11,351 nt of DNA from PUND01 sp046538345 (GTDB taxonomy: Bacteria; Planctomycetota; Phycisphaerae; SM23-33): contig JBKHJB010000066.1 of the NCBI GenBank assembly GCA_046538345.1, positions 1 to 11,351 on the forward strand, given 5' to 3'. Under the pieces are notes generated by a model that ran no database searches, was not told where the DNA came from, and worked only from the letters and a program-made list of their open reading frames with translations. Numbering within the stretch: the first letter of the stretch is position 1; the number at the start of each line of letters is the position of its first letter. Shown here in pieces: positions 1 through 8,800 of this stretch. Both the position numbers and the translations under genes were made by a program.

Positions 1-3
1 CTC

Positions 4-33
4 TGGACAAACGCCCGATTGCTTGGGTAATAT
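4..33 (+). promoter_or_regulatory. Possible sigma70-type promoter of the tRNA gene
   Basis: A TGGACA box (4-9, one mismatch to the consensus -35) is followed 18 bp later by TAATAT (28-33), a weaker match to the -10 box. Transcription would start near position 40 and give a leader of about 70 nt before the tRNA. The stretch is AT-rich compared with its surroundings. This is a visual match only, and the 5' side is cut by the window edge. Confidence 0.35.
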
Positions 34-110
34 TTGTGGTAGCCGCCGGCCGACGCGGTCGTGCGAAAACACTGCACAACCCCGGCCGACGTGGCTAACT
101 CGTTGCGATT

Positions 111-182
<72 letters not shown>

Positions 183-186
183 TCAT

Positions 187-229
187 GACGCCAGGAGGTG
201 ACAGCCGTTGCCTTCTGGCGTCTTTGTTT
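187..229 (+). terminator. Rho-independent terminator after tRNA-Gly
   Basis: GACGCCAGGAGG (187-198) pairs with CCTTCTGGCGTC (211-222) to give a 12-bp stem with one G-U pair and a 12-nt loop. It is followed by TTTGTTT. It starts 5 nt after the tRNA, so it most likely ends the tRNA transcript. Confidence 0.85.
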
Positions 230-351
230 GCCAACTCCGCCCCCGTCAAAGGCTTGTGACGCCACCGCCTCGGAGCCGCCGTCTTGCCAGCGGTGGACAG
301 AACCGGCACGGGTTGCCTACGGCGGTACGCCTTCCTGCACCAAGACGGTCA
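230..351. other. Intergenic stretch, no gene recognised
   Basis: Between the tRNA terminator and the Rhs remnant I see no convincing gene. Short open frames exist on the plus strand but lack a ribosome-binding site and recognisable motifs. On the minus strand, a different frame from that of the Rhs remnant reads a short segment with GNP.RF spacing that faintly recalls Rhs core sequence. It may be further decay of the same fragment after a frameshift. Confidence 0.4.
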
Positions 352-561
352 CCTGCGCGCCGAGAGCACCCGGTCGGTGCAGATGTTCATGGTCACGTCG
401 AGCGGCGAGTGCCGTACGGCGACCCGGGCGGTCCGAAGGGCCACGCCGTGGCACACAGTCTCGCGGCCGTCGGGGTCGGAAGAATACCGCTCGACGACGG
501 CGTCGGAGGTGTTCACCACGGCGTTGACGCCCGCCGGCGCCCTGTCAGCTACGAGTGTGAC
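352..561 (-). pseudogene. Rhs/YD-repeat core remnant
   Basis: Directly after the TAA stop of the HEAT lipoprotein, the same frame stays open for 70 codons until a TGA (349-351). These codons have a strongly coding-like composition, with nearly every third base G or C and many G-starting codons. The residues at 466-498 read VVERYSSDPDG, preceded by GVNAVVNTSDA. Known Rhs proteins carry segments like VTALVDTSGxVVERYxYDPYG at this point, so the match is to the late core of an Rhs/YD-repeat protein with the YD tyrosines lost. There is no ATG near the front. GTG codons at 517-519 and 514-516 lack a Shine-Dalgarno sequence. I judge it a decayed C-terminal fragment. The alternatives are a small GTG-started gene or a read-through extension of the lipoprotein. 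Confidence 0.5.
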
Positions 562-3087
562 TTATTCGCCGTCAGATGAGCCGGAGCGCGTTGTCCGTTC
601 GGATCGGTCGGGCAGATTTTCCGCGGCGTAGGCGGCGGCCGCCCGCACGTCCGGGTCGGGGTCGTCCAAAAGGTTCCGTATGGGTTCAAGCGCCTCCCTC
701 GCCCGCAGAGCGGTCAGCGACAGGATGGCGTAGCCCCGCACTTCCGGGGCGTCGTCGTCCAGCGCGCCTATCAGCGGTTCGACGGCCTCTTGCGAACCCA
801 TATCGCCCAGTTTTCGAGCGGCCATCGATCGCACATCGGTAGCGGGGTCTTCCAGCAGATCGACCATCGCCGGGAGGTGTTCGGGGTTTCGCAGCCGACC
901 GGCCGACCATGCCGCCGCGCTTCGCACGGCATCGTGAGGGTCCGCCATTGCCTCGGCCACCGCATCGGACGCCTCTGCGCCTCCGATGCAGCCCAGCGCC
1001 CAGACGGCCCCCTGCCGCTTCCGCGGACTATCATCCGCAGCGGCTTCGACCAACGCGGGAACTGCCTCGCGTCCGAAGCCGTCGGCTATGACACCGGCCA
1101 ATGTCGAGCGCTTGGAGGCGCTCTCGGTTTCGAATCCCTCGATGAGCCACGACAAATCCGCCCGCCCGACAGCGACCAGCCCTTCGTGGATATTTTCCCG
1201 TATCAGGCGAACGTCGTGGTTGACCCAGTGCATTAACGGCTCGACCGCGGCGGGGTCGGGATGGTCCTTGTAGAAGTTGACGATGTTCTCAATACCGGCG
1301 CTGTTGTGGGGCGACTGCTCGGTGAGGATTCTTCCGATCTCGCGGTAGGCGCGGTCGTGGTCGCAACCGAGCAGACCCTCGTAGCAGTTACGGCGGGCGT
1401 CGACGAAGTACATGTCGTCGTGCAGCGATCCGACGAAGCGGAGGATGTCGTCGAAGGCGTCCGCGGCGCCTATCCGCCCCAAACTCCTGGCCGCCCGGGA
1501 GGCGGCGTGGTCATTGGTACGACCTTTGAGGAATTTCAGCAGGGGCTTAGTGTAGGACTCATCGCCTATCCGCCCCAGCACCGTCGCCATGCGGCCACGC
1601 AGACCGTCCCAGTCCTTGCCCGCACCTGCGCCCTCTCGAAGCAGCGGAACCAGCTTGTCACCCAGTTGCCTGTCGGCCACAGTGCTCAGGGCGGTCAGCG
1701 CCTTCCTCGCCCGGTCCAGCTCGTCGCTACGCTGCCATTGCCTGTCACGAAGGGTTTCGATATCCCTCCAGAAAGCGCGTTCGACGGTGTCACGTCCCTG
1801 GGGGTTGCCCATCGCACACAGCAGTAAAGACGCCCTGAACCGCACTACCTCGTCGTTGCTTTCCGACGCGGACCGGCAGACGGCAACCAGTTCGGCCGGG
1901 GCATCGAGACCTGCCTGCTCCATGATCCGTCGGCGGGCCTGGTCGTTCTCGGCGGCTAAAAACCGCTCGCCTATGAACTCGTACAGCAGCATGAAGGCCG
2001 TGTCGCGTCGGTGCGCATCACCCTGGGTGCATAGGCGCAGCAGCTCCTCTCTTCCTTGTTGGTCGCCGAACCGTCTGCGCAGATGTTCGCGGACCGCCTT
2101 GCGGTTGGAGATGGGACGATCCAGCGCCGCGATCAACGGTCCTATCGCCTCTGCCGATTCAGTTTCAATGAGGATGTGCGCGGCCTGGCTCTGCGCCCAG
2201 CGTACGCTGACCTCGACCGGCTCGCCGTCGGCATTGGTGCGCTCGACGGTTCGCTCGTCTGTCGCGATAATCTCCGCAAGGGCCGGGATCGCATCGTCGC
2301 CGAGCTGAAGTATGACCCGCGGCATACCGCGCCGGACCGTTTCGTCGTCGTCCAGCAGCATCGCCACAATCCGTCCGGTCTCCTCCGTCTCGGACATTGC
2401 CGCGAGGTTCTCCGCGGCAGCCAGGCGGAGCACACCGTCCGGATCGTCCAGAAGATCGCGCATCGCCTCTCGCGCCCGGTCGCCGGGTACCCGTCCCAAG
2501 GCGGTGGCCGCCGCGCGTCTGGTGTGGACTTTTTCGGCGTGCAGCCCGTCCAGCAGCGAATCGAGCGCCGGTCGGCCTATCTCCGCCACGGCGAAAGCGG
2601 CCGCGAAGGCCAGCTCCTCGTCGTCGCTGCGCATCGCCTCCGACAGCGCGGGGACGGCCGAATCGTCCGCGATGCTTCCCAGAGCGCCCGCACAGAGCCG
2701 CCTGAACTCGCCGTCGGCATCCTCGCGGTTCATCGCGCTTGCCAGGGGCTTTACCGCACGCGGATCGCCTATCCGTCCCAGCGCCTGGGCGGCCGCCTTC
2801 CGGACGTCCGGACGAATGTCTTCCAGAAGCGACGTCAATGGCTCCACCGCCCTTCTCTGCCTTTGCACACCAAGCCGGCGGGCGGCGGCAATGCGCGTCT
2901 CGGGGCTGGAACTGGAAAGGTCCCTCAGCAACTCTGAGGTCGCGGAATCGTCGGCATCTTCGTCGGAGCAACCTGTCAACAACACCATCGCCGCCAGCAG
3001 GCAGAGACACGCCGGAGCCGACCCGGCCCGGCCGGGCCGACCTTTCAGTGCCGCCCCCTGGTGCGGGCGGGGGCTACTCGTACTCAT
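562..3087 (-). CDS. HEAT-repeat lipoprotein (841 aa)
   Basis: This is a predicted lipoprotein made almost wholly of HEAT (PBS-lyase-type) repeats. A long basic N-terminus leads into a hydrophobic segment and the lipobox LLTGC (Cys40), so the mature chain would be lipid-anchored and periplasmic or outer-membrane facing. Repeats of the form DDxPxVRxAAAxALGxIGxxxAVxPL are clear at residues 55-275 and again at about 490-835. The middle (330-480) is helical but less regular. Such solenoids act as protein-binding scaffolds, and no catalytic motif is visible. The ATG at 3087 was chosen because GAGGT sits 5 nt upstream and the signal sequence then fits; an upstream in-frame extension to 3195 would spoil the signal peptide. 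The start overlaps the end of the preceding gene by 14 bp, which suggests translational coupling. It is the last gene of the block. The function of the family is unknown; the lipoprotein and HEAT calls are firm. Confidence 0.88.
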   Translation of the reverse strand: MSTSSPRPHQGAALKGRPGRAGSAPACLCLLAAMVLLTGCSDEDADDSATSELLRDLSSSSPETRIAAARRLGVQRQRRAVEPLTSLLEDIRPDVRKAAAQALGRIGDPRAVKPLASAMNREDADGEFRRLCAGALGSIADDSAVPALSEAMRSDDEELAFAAAFAVAEIGRPALDSLLDGLHAEKVHTRRAAATALGRVPGDRAREAMRDLLDDPDGVLRLAAAENLAAMSETEETGRIVAMLLDDDETVRRGMPRVILQLGDDAIPALAEIIATDERTVERTNADGEPVEVSVRWAQSQAAHILIETESAEAIGPLIAALDRPISNRKAVREHLRRRFGDQQGREELLRLCTQGDAHRRDTAFMLLYEFIGERFLAAENDQARRRIMEQAGLDAPAELVAVCRSASESNDEVVRFRASLLLCAMGNPQGRDTVERAFWRDIETLRDRQWQRSDELDRARKALTALSTVADRQLGDKLVPLLREGAGAGKDWDGLRGRMATVLGRIGDESYTKPLLKFLKGRTNDHAASRAARSLGRIGAADAFDDILRFVGSLHDDMYFVDARRNCYEGLLGCDHDRAYREIGRILTEQSPHNSAGIENIVNFYKDHPDPAAVEPLMHWVNHDVRLIRENIHEGLVAVGRADLSWLIEGFETESASKRSTLAGVIADGFGREAVPALVEAAADDSPRKRQGAVWALGCIGGAEASDAVAEAMADPHDAVRSAAAWSAGRLRNPEHLPAMVDLLEDPATDVRSMAARKLGDMGSQEAVEPLIGALDDDAPEVRGYAILSLTALRAREALEPIRNLLDDPDPDVRAAAAYAAENLPDRSERTTRSGSSDGE

Positions 3088-4558
3088 CAGCGACCTCACC
3101 GGTGTATATGCACATGGAGAAGCCCGTGCGGCCCCAGGCGTTCTCCAGCTTGAACAGGACCGTATTGATTCCCTTGTGGAAAGTAACCTGTGCATATTCT
3201 CGGTCCGGCACCCACGGGTGCGGGGTCACGCCGCTTTCGAAGACGACCTCGCCGTTGATCCAGCATTTACCGAAGTCATCGCTTCCGAAGATGACGAACC
3301 TTTCCTGCTCCGCCTCCGAGTAGACCTCAGTGTAGGCGTACCAGATGGCCCATTCCGCCGGCTGGTGTGGGATAAAGCACACGCGACGGTCCGACGCCAG
3401 GTACTCCCACCTCACGGGCTTGTCGTCCATCCCCATGTAGGTGGCGTCCATGTCGATTCCCACAAACCCCAGGTGCGGGTCGATGCTCGACTCGGGCGGA
3501 AACTTCTTGGTCAGATTAACCCGATCGGGGTTCGGGAACGGCCCGATGACGTACCAGGCGTTGATGAACATCCACTCTTTCTTCCAGCCCTCATCCAGAA
3601 GCTTCCGACCGGGCAGCGGGGTGCTTTCGGAAAGGTCGATTCCCAGCTCGACCGGCAGGCCAAGCTCCTTTTTTGTGACCGGCCCTTCGCCGCGACCCCA
3701 CTCGTGCTCGAAGGACTGCGGGTCGCTGCCGGTCTGACCTTCGAACATCTGCGGCGGCCTCTCCATGACGGCTTCCGTCTGGTACATCCGCCCCTCGGCT
3801 TGGGCAAAGTCCCACTCGGAATCATAGCCCAGAAGCTCCGGCTCGAGTATGGCGGCCATATCCAGCATCCGCCTGCCGTTGCCCACCATGCTGCGAATCT
3901 CGACCTGTATCATGTCCAGATCCGCCCGAAGCCGCTCCATGTCCTCGCTCGCGGTGCTGGTGATGCGCTTATGGAATATCTCGTAGTCAGGTTCCGGGTG
4001 GCTGGGAGCCACCACCTCCGTCGCCTCGTATGCCTCCTCAAGCGCCACTTGCTGAATCCGTGCCAACTCGCACGTACGGAAGAGGCGGTACACATCATGC
4101 ATCCGCCTGTCCAGCAGCCGTGCCGTTTCGTAAAGCTCGAGAATGTCCTGCTGCTCAAGGTCCGACTCCACAGCACGGACTTGCTCGGCCGACGGTTCAG
4201 CGGCGTCAAGAGTGTTCAGTGGCTTCGGAGAACGCTCCAGGCGGTAGCGGAATTCTTCGGCATACTTCCGGTAGCGACTGTCCATGACCCGGTTCAACTG
4301 CTCCAACTGTTCTCGCAGCTTCTCAAGGTCGCCGCGAACCGCCTTCGCCTGCGTCTCCTTCAGGCGTCTGGCGAACTTCTCGGCTTCCGAGCCCTCGGCG
4401 ACCACCTCCCGCGGCTGCTTTGACGGACGGCCCCATACGAACCAGCCGAACCAGCCGAAATATGTCCCCGTGCAGATAAAAGCCGACATGCCGAGAAACA
4501 GCCCGGCCATCAGGTAGATCCGGACGCGACGCTTTCGAAGCTGTCTTCTGCTGAGCAT
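3074..4558 (-). CDS. Single-TM coiled-coil protein with C-terminal beta-sandwich-like domain
   Basis: I do not recognise a named family for this 494-residue protein. A basic N-terminus (RRQLRKRRVR) precedes one hydrophobic segment (about 14-43, rich in F, W and G), giving an N-in inner-membrane anchor. Residues 55-135 and 165-235 are charged, helical and coiled-coil-like. Residues about 330-490 look like a galactose-binding or PA14-type beta-sandwich: WYVIGPFPNP, then RFVIFGSDDFGKCWINGE and KGINTVLFKLENAWG. This pattern is common in planctomycete carbohydrate-related proteins. The layout (short cytoplasmic tail, one TM, long periplasmic helix, C-terminal globular domain) resembles TolA or TonB, and the gene follows exbB and exbD. 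However, no SHLS-type histidine is seen in the TM. The ATG at 4558 is favoured; an in-frame TTG at 4591 with AGGA upstream would add 11 residues. It is either a force transducer or a carbohydrate-binding structural partner. Confidence 0.82.
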   Translation of the reverse strand: MLSRRQLRKRRVRIYLMAGLFLGMSAFICTGTYFGWFGWFVWGRPSKQPREVVAEGSEAEKFARRLKETQAKAVRGDLEKLREQLEQLNRVMDSRYRKYAEEFRYRLERSPKPLNTLDAAEPSAEQVRAVESDLEQQDILELYETARLLDRRMHDVYRLFRTCELARIQQVALEEAYEATEVVAPSHPEPDYEIFHKRITSTASEDMERLRADLDMIQVEIRSMVGNGRRMLDMAAILEPELLGYDSEWDFAQAEGRMYQTEAVMERPPQMFEGQTGSDPQSFEHEWGRGEGPVTKKELGLPVELGIDLSESTPLPGRKLLDEGWKKEWMFINAWYVIGPFPNPDRVNLTKKFPPESSIDPHLGFVGIDMDATYMGMDDKPVRWEYLASDRRVCFIPHQPAEWAIWYAYTEVYSEAEQERFVIFGSDDFGKCWINGEVVFESGVTPHPWVPDREYAQVTFHKGINTVLFKLENAWGRTGFSMCIYTGEVADEYE

Positions 4559-4591
4559 GGCTTTTGTTCTCTCGTCGGGCGGGCGGAGCAA

Positions 4592-5017
4592 TCAGTCCTG
4601 TGTTCGCCATCCGATGTCGGTCAGTCCGACGAACTGGAGCTGGTCCATGATGCGGGAGATGTCGTACACCGAGGCCTCCCGATCGGCATCCAGCCGCACT
4701 TTGCGGTTTGGATTCTCCAGAGCCATTCTCCGCAGCCGCTGGTGCAGCACCGTCTGGGTCACCTCTTCACCGTCCATTACGATGACGGGACGACCATCCG
4801 GCGGTCGCGGGGCTGTCAGTTCGACTATGACGGTGTCGTAGTCGGCTGTGGCTTCCTCGGCCGAGGCGGCCTCCGGCAGCACTATCCCCAGGTCCTTGTG
4901 GGGCTTCTGCATCATGGAGGTAACCAGGAAGAAGATCAGCAGAATAAAGACGCAGTCGATCAACGGCGCCATGTTGATTCCCGCTTCTTCCTCGTTTTCG
5001 GTGGCGTGCAATCGCAT
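4592..5017 (-). CDS. exbD: ExbD/TolR-type proton channel subunit
   Basis: This 141-residue protein matches the ExbD/TolR family in length and layout. It has a short cytoplasmic N-terminus, one TM helix beginning NMAPLIDCVFILLIFFLVTS, and a periplasmic domain. Asp21 in the PLID motif corresponds to the essential proton-carrying aspartate of ExbD/TolR. The periplasmic part ends with the usual small alpha/beta fold, containing VIVMDGEEVT and VRLDADREASVYD. ExbD works with ExbB as a proton-driven motor in the inner membrane that pulls on a transducer such as TonB or TolA. It starts 11 bp after exbB and lacks a good Shine-Dalgarno sequence, so its translation is probably coupled to exbB. Its TM region is nearly identical to that of the divergent exbD-like gene at 10532-10984. 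Confidence 0.93.
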   Translation of the reverse strand: MRLHATENEEEAGINMAPLIDCVFILLIFFLVTSMMQKPHKDLGIVLPEAASAEEATADYDTVIVELTAPRPPDGRPVIVMDGEEVTQTVLHQRLRRMALENPNRKVRLDADREASVYDISRIMDQLQFVGLTDIGWRTQD

Positions 5018-5028
5018 GGTAACCGGCG

Positions 5029-5817
5029 CTATGGGTTCTTGTAGTGTCGCCTGACGATGTCAGAGACGGCTTCCTCAAGCTCGTTGGCCATCAGGTTGAT
5101 GCGGAACTTGAACAGGTGGTACGCAAACAGTGTCACAATCGCCACCACCAGTCCGTAAATGGTCGTAATAAGGGCCTTCTCGATGCCGCCGGCGAGCATC
5201 ACGGGGTTGCCCATTTCACCCGCCAGCGCGACGTCGCGGAAGGACTCACGAATTCCGGCGACCGTTCCCAGCAGACCCATCAACGGCGCCAATCCCGCGA
5301 TGGCCGCCAGAGGAAAGCACATCATCCGATGCACGTCGATGTCGCGCGACGCCAGCTCGTTTACGGTTTCGTCGCGGTCCCGGGTATCGGCGGTTCGCCC
5401 TTCTGTGGAAAGGTAATGAAGCACCTTGCCCAGCGTGCTCTTGCGGTGCGAGCGGGCCAGCTTTTGCATCTTCGAATAGTCGCCGCTCTCCAGTGCCTGA
5501 TTGACCGACGCCAGCAGGCGGTTCGGCAGTATGCGACGGCGCCGCATTCGGAACAGCCGCTCCAACACGAACGCCACACCGATGACAAGGGCCACGTCGA
5601 TGAAATACATCACCAGCCCGCCGGCCTTGTGAAGGTCCCAGAGATTCGCCGCGGCCACCCTTACACGCAGGGCAACTCCCCCCGCCGAGCCGGACTGCTC
5701 GTCTGCCGATTCGCCCGGGACTTCGGCTCCGTCCTGGGCTATGGCGACCGAACCGCCGGTCGCCGCAAGGACCATCACCATCGCCACCACGCACACCAGT
5801 TGCCATGTCTTGATCAT
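5029..5817 (-). CDS. exbB: ExbB/TolQ/MotA-type proton channel subunit
   Basis: This 262-residue protein is an ExbB/TolQ family member. A signal peptide (1-27, cleavage after AIA) and a short linker precede three TM segments: about 67-87, 168-190 and 214-236. Between TM1 and TM2 lies a charged cytoplasmic region. The hallmark LMGLLGTVAGIRESF (Thr185) and the later GIEKALITTIYGLVVAI (Thr218/219) match the channel-lining helices with their conserved threonines. ExbB forms the ring around the ExbD dimer and conducts protons. ExbB proteins with a cleaved signal peptide are common in planctomycetes and related groups. The ATG at 5817 was preferred over an upstream in-frame start at 5877 because it gives a proper signal peptide and has GGA 7 nt upstream. 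The 75-bp gap in front of it holds a repeated 11-mer that may be regulatory. Confidence 0.93.
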   Translation of the reverse strand: MIKTWQLVCVVAMVMVLAATGGSVAIAQDGAEVPGESADEQSGSAGGVALRVRVAAANLWDLHKAGGLVMYFIDVALVIGVAFVLERLFRMRRRRILPNRLLASVNQALESGDYSKMQKLARSHRKSTLGKVLHYLSTEGRTADTRDRDETVNELASRDIDVHRMMCFPLAAIAGLAPLMGLLGTVAGIRESFRDVALAGEMGNPVMLAGGIEKALITTIYGLVVAIVTLFAYHLFKFRINLMANELEEAVSDIVRRHYKNP

Positions 5818-5835
5818 TCTTGGTTCCGTATGCTT

Positions 5836-5869
5836 TTGACAGTTACGTTTTCGGCCCCTTGACTGTAAC
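5836..5869. promoter_or_regulatory. Pair of 11-mers TTGACWGTWAC upstream of exbB
   Basis: The gap between the heparinase-like gene and exbB contains TTGACAGTTAC (5836-5846) and TTGACTGTAAC (5859-5869) as direct repeats 23 bp apart, 19-52 bp upstream of the exbB ATG. A third copy, TTGACTGTAGC, lies at 10403-10413 in the divergent region in front of the second exbD gene. The recurrence in the two main intergenic gaps suggests a shared operator. A chance match is possible, and the regulator is unknown. Confidence 0.3.
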
Positions 5870-5892
5870 AGCCACACGCCGGCGGGGTTATT

Positions 5893-8800
5893 CTAAAAGT
5901 CGTCGATGATTATCTTCTCGCCGTCGAAGCGGACGCGCCGCTGACCGACGCGCACGACGGCGTCCAGACCTGAGCCGCTCTCCACCACCACCTCAGGAGC
6001 CGGACCTCGCTGCATGGTCATGATAACGAAGTAGCTTTCGCCGGGGGCGGCCTTTGCAGCAATCGGAACCGCCGTGGGTTTCGGCTGGGGCGAATCCTCC
6101 TCGGCTGTGTGTATCACGTTGATTGTTTCGTCATTGCGGACCCGCGCGTCCTCGGGCGAGACGAACACGGCCCGCAGCGAAGCGTCTCCCTTGCGAATCG
6201 TGAACGAATCCCCGGACGCGACGCCTTCGCTGTTCCATATCCAGGTCCGTTCGGGACCGCCTTCTATCTCGTCCACGATGACGAACATCGCCGGCGCGCC
6301 GCACTTTCCGCTGAAGTCGGCCGCCACCGCCCGCAGCCCCCTGACGTCGCCCGGCTCGGGCATTTCCGGCGGCCAGATGCCCATCGCGTCGTGTCCCCGC
6401 CGGTCCGAATAGACCAGGTCCATGTCTATCGTCACGCTGCCGGATCCGTCCTGCTTCGCCTCCCGGTGCGTAACGCGCCCGCTTCTGCGGGACATGCCGA
6501 CATCCGGCGGCATGACCACCACGTTCTGCAGCCAGCGGTAAGGGGTGCCCTTGCCGGGCGTGTCGGCCGTCCAGTCATGCCCAAAGCCGTGCAGGCGGAT
6601 GCCTCCGGCGTCTGGCTGTCCGTGGCCTCTGCTCATCAACTCGTTGGCATAGACCTGCAGGACGATGTCCTGCGTGTCACGCCACTGGTTGCGGAAGACG
6701 TAAAGACCCTTGTCCTTCGCTTGCCAGGTCTTCGGGAAGGACTCCTCCGGATGCAGCGGCTCCATCTCGGAGGTGCCGGTTTCCGCATCCAGCGGATAGT
6801 TCACGAACGTGTAGATAACGTCACGCAGGGACTGCTCGCGGAACAGGTTCGCATACGATTCCGGATCGTCGGCGTCCACACCGGCCATCTCGTTCCACAG
6901 CCACAGAAGAGCCGGTTTGTATTCCTCCGGAGTGAAGTTGAACCCGGCACAAAGGAACGTGTACACGTTGCCGTTATGATTGCCTCCGTTGAAGCTCTGC
7001 CACGATAGTCGGCTGCCGTCGTCGCGGCGGACCAGCACACTGTGAGCCAGGTGTCTCGCCACCGAAAGCTCCACGTCGCGATACGGCGTGAGCGTCTGCC
7101 CGAACATGTTGTAGCAGGCGGCCGCGTACCTGATGGGGGTGATGGCCGTGTGGTGGTACGCCTCGCCCTCGGACTGATATCCGCCGGTTCCCATCAGCAG
7201 CCGATGGCTGCGGGTCATATGGCAGAAGGTCATGTGCGCCGCTCGCAGCTTCCGACCGTCCATGCCGGTGGACTCGTGGTCGGCGAGGTCCAGCTCGTAG
7301 AGCAACTGCTCGCTTCTGGCTTTGTCGGCGGCTGCGGACAAAAGGGCGTCGATTTCGGAGCGGCTGTCGGTTTCGAACTCGAATTTAGCGCCTACCGGCA
7401 CCATAGTTTCGTCGTCTCCGGTGAATGCGACAACCAGAGGGTATTTGCCTGGCTCCAGGTGCACGTAGGCGCCGTGGGGCACAGAAGTCTCGCCGATGCG
7501 GCAGCTCGTATAGCCCTGCCTCGGCAACCGGACGCTGTAGTAGCCCGGCCGGACCACGTCCAGGACGGTGTACAAAAGCATCCCGGCGCCGGTGAACTCC
7601 TGCCTCCCACGCGCGATACGCAGCCAGGGGTAAAGCCCCTCGGCCTGGCGGGTTTCCTCCGGCGGCTCATGGAAACTGTACCGCTCGCCGGCGATGACAA
7701 CCGCCCGGCCGGGAGCAATCAGCTCGGACTCGGCGTCTCCCAGAGCGCGCAGGAGTTCCTCCGTCGAGACCGGACCGAAGACCGGGCCGGTCCAGAGCCA
7801 ACGGAACCGCTTCCCCCCGCCCAGGGGGCTTGTGGGAACTTTTTCCGGCAGGGGGTCCGTCAGCGGTTCCGGCTCGAGCAGGCGCGTGCCCGCCGGCGGC
7901 GCCGGCGGCGGTCCCGGATCCTTCCAGTACGCCAGAGCCAGCATCGACCCGCCGCCAACTATAGGCGAGAAGTAATTGCTGCACGGGTGCGTGTTGGCGC
8001 AGACGCTGAACTTGCTCATGTTGGTCGATGTGGCGTGACTTCCGTTCAACAGATACCGGTCCACCTTGGCGCGGAAATCTTCCGGCCAGGCGTCGTGGCA
8101 GAGGTCGTACGCCAGTGCGACATTGCTGAACCGTCCGCCCCAGACCTGCCCCAAGCTCATGAAGCCGAAGTCCCTGTCGGCCATCTCCTGTTCGACGATG
8201 GGGATTGCGCGTTCGGCATACGACTCGTCGCCGGTGAGCTGGTAAAGCAGACCCAGCGCCACATGTACTTCACTGGCCGATTCATGCCGCCGGACGTATC
8301 GTGCCGACGCCATCCGCTCGAAAGCGGCCAGTCCGAACGGCGTACTCAGCCGGGCACGCAACCGCGGCAAATCGTCCTTGCGAAAGAGCATCCGCGGGTG
8401 TTCGCCCGGCTCCACGGGTTTGAACCCCGCCCGCAACGGGGGACGTTCGGGCTTCCGTGTGCAGGTGGCGACGCCCTCGATGGCAACGTCTCTGTAGCGC
8501 CCTTCATACGTGCCGCGATACGAGCCGTCCGGGAGGCGCTGCATCTCGACGTCGTACTGACCGTATCCGCCCAGCATCCACGGGTCGCGCAGAACCCCCA
8601 GGCGCAGCTTCAGCTTCATCGCCTCATCGGTGATTTCGGCCTCTTCCACCCGTCCGAAAGAGGTGCTGTTGTAGTACGAAGCCGGATGCGCCACGATGCG
8701 GTCCCAGCCGTCCTCCAGCCGCGTCAGATCCATCAATACACTGCATCGGCTGGTCGGCTCGTACTCGGGCTGGTCATCCGGCGGTTCGGACGGCGCTTGG

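Noticed and set aside
2312..4423. Long plus-strand open frame of about 700 codons
   Set aside because: It runs antisense through two clear genes (HEAT lipoprotein and coiled-coil protein), has a low-complexity Ser/Arg-rich translation and no ribosome-binding site. Long antisense frames are expected in GC-rich DNA.
4592..5817. exbB/exbD as a Zorya-type phage-defence motor
   Set aside because: Zorya uses MotA/MotB-like ZorA with a very long tail and ZorB with a peptidoglycan-binding domain, plus helicase or nuclease partners. None of these is present; the proteins are short ExbB/ExbD types.
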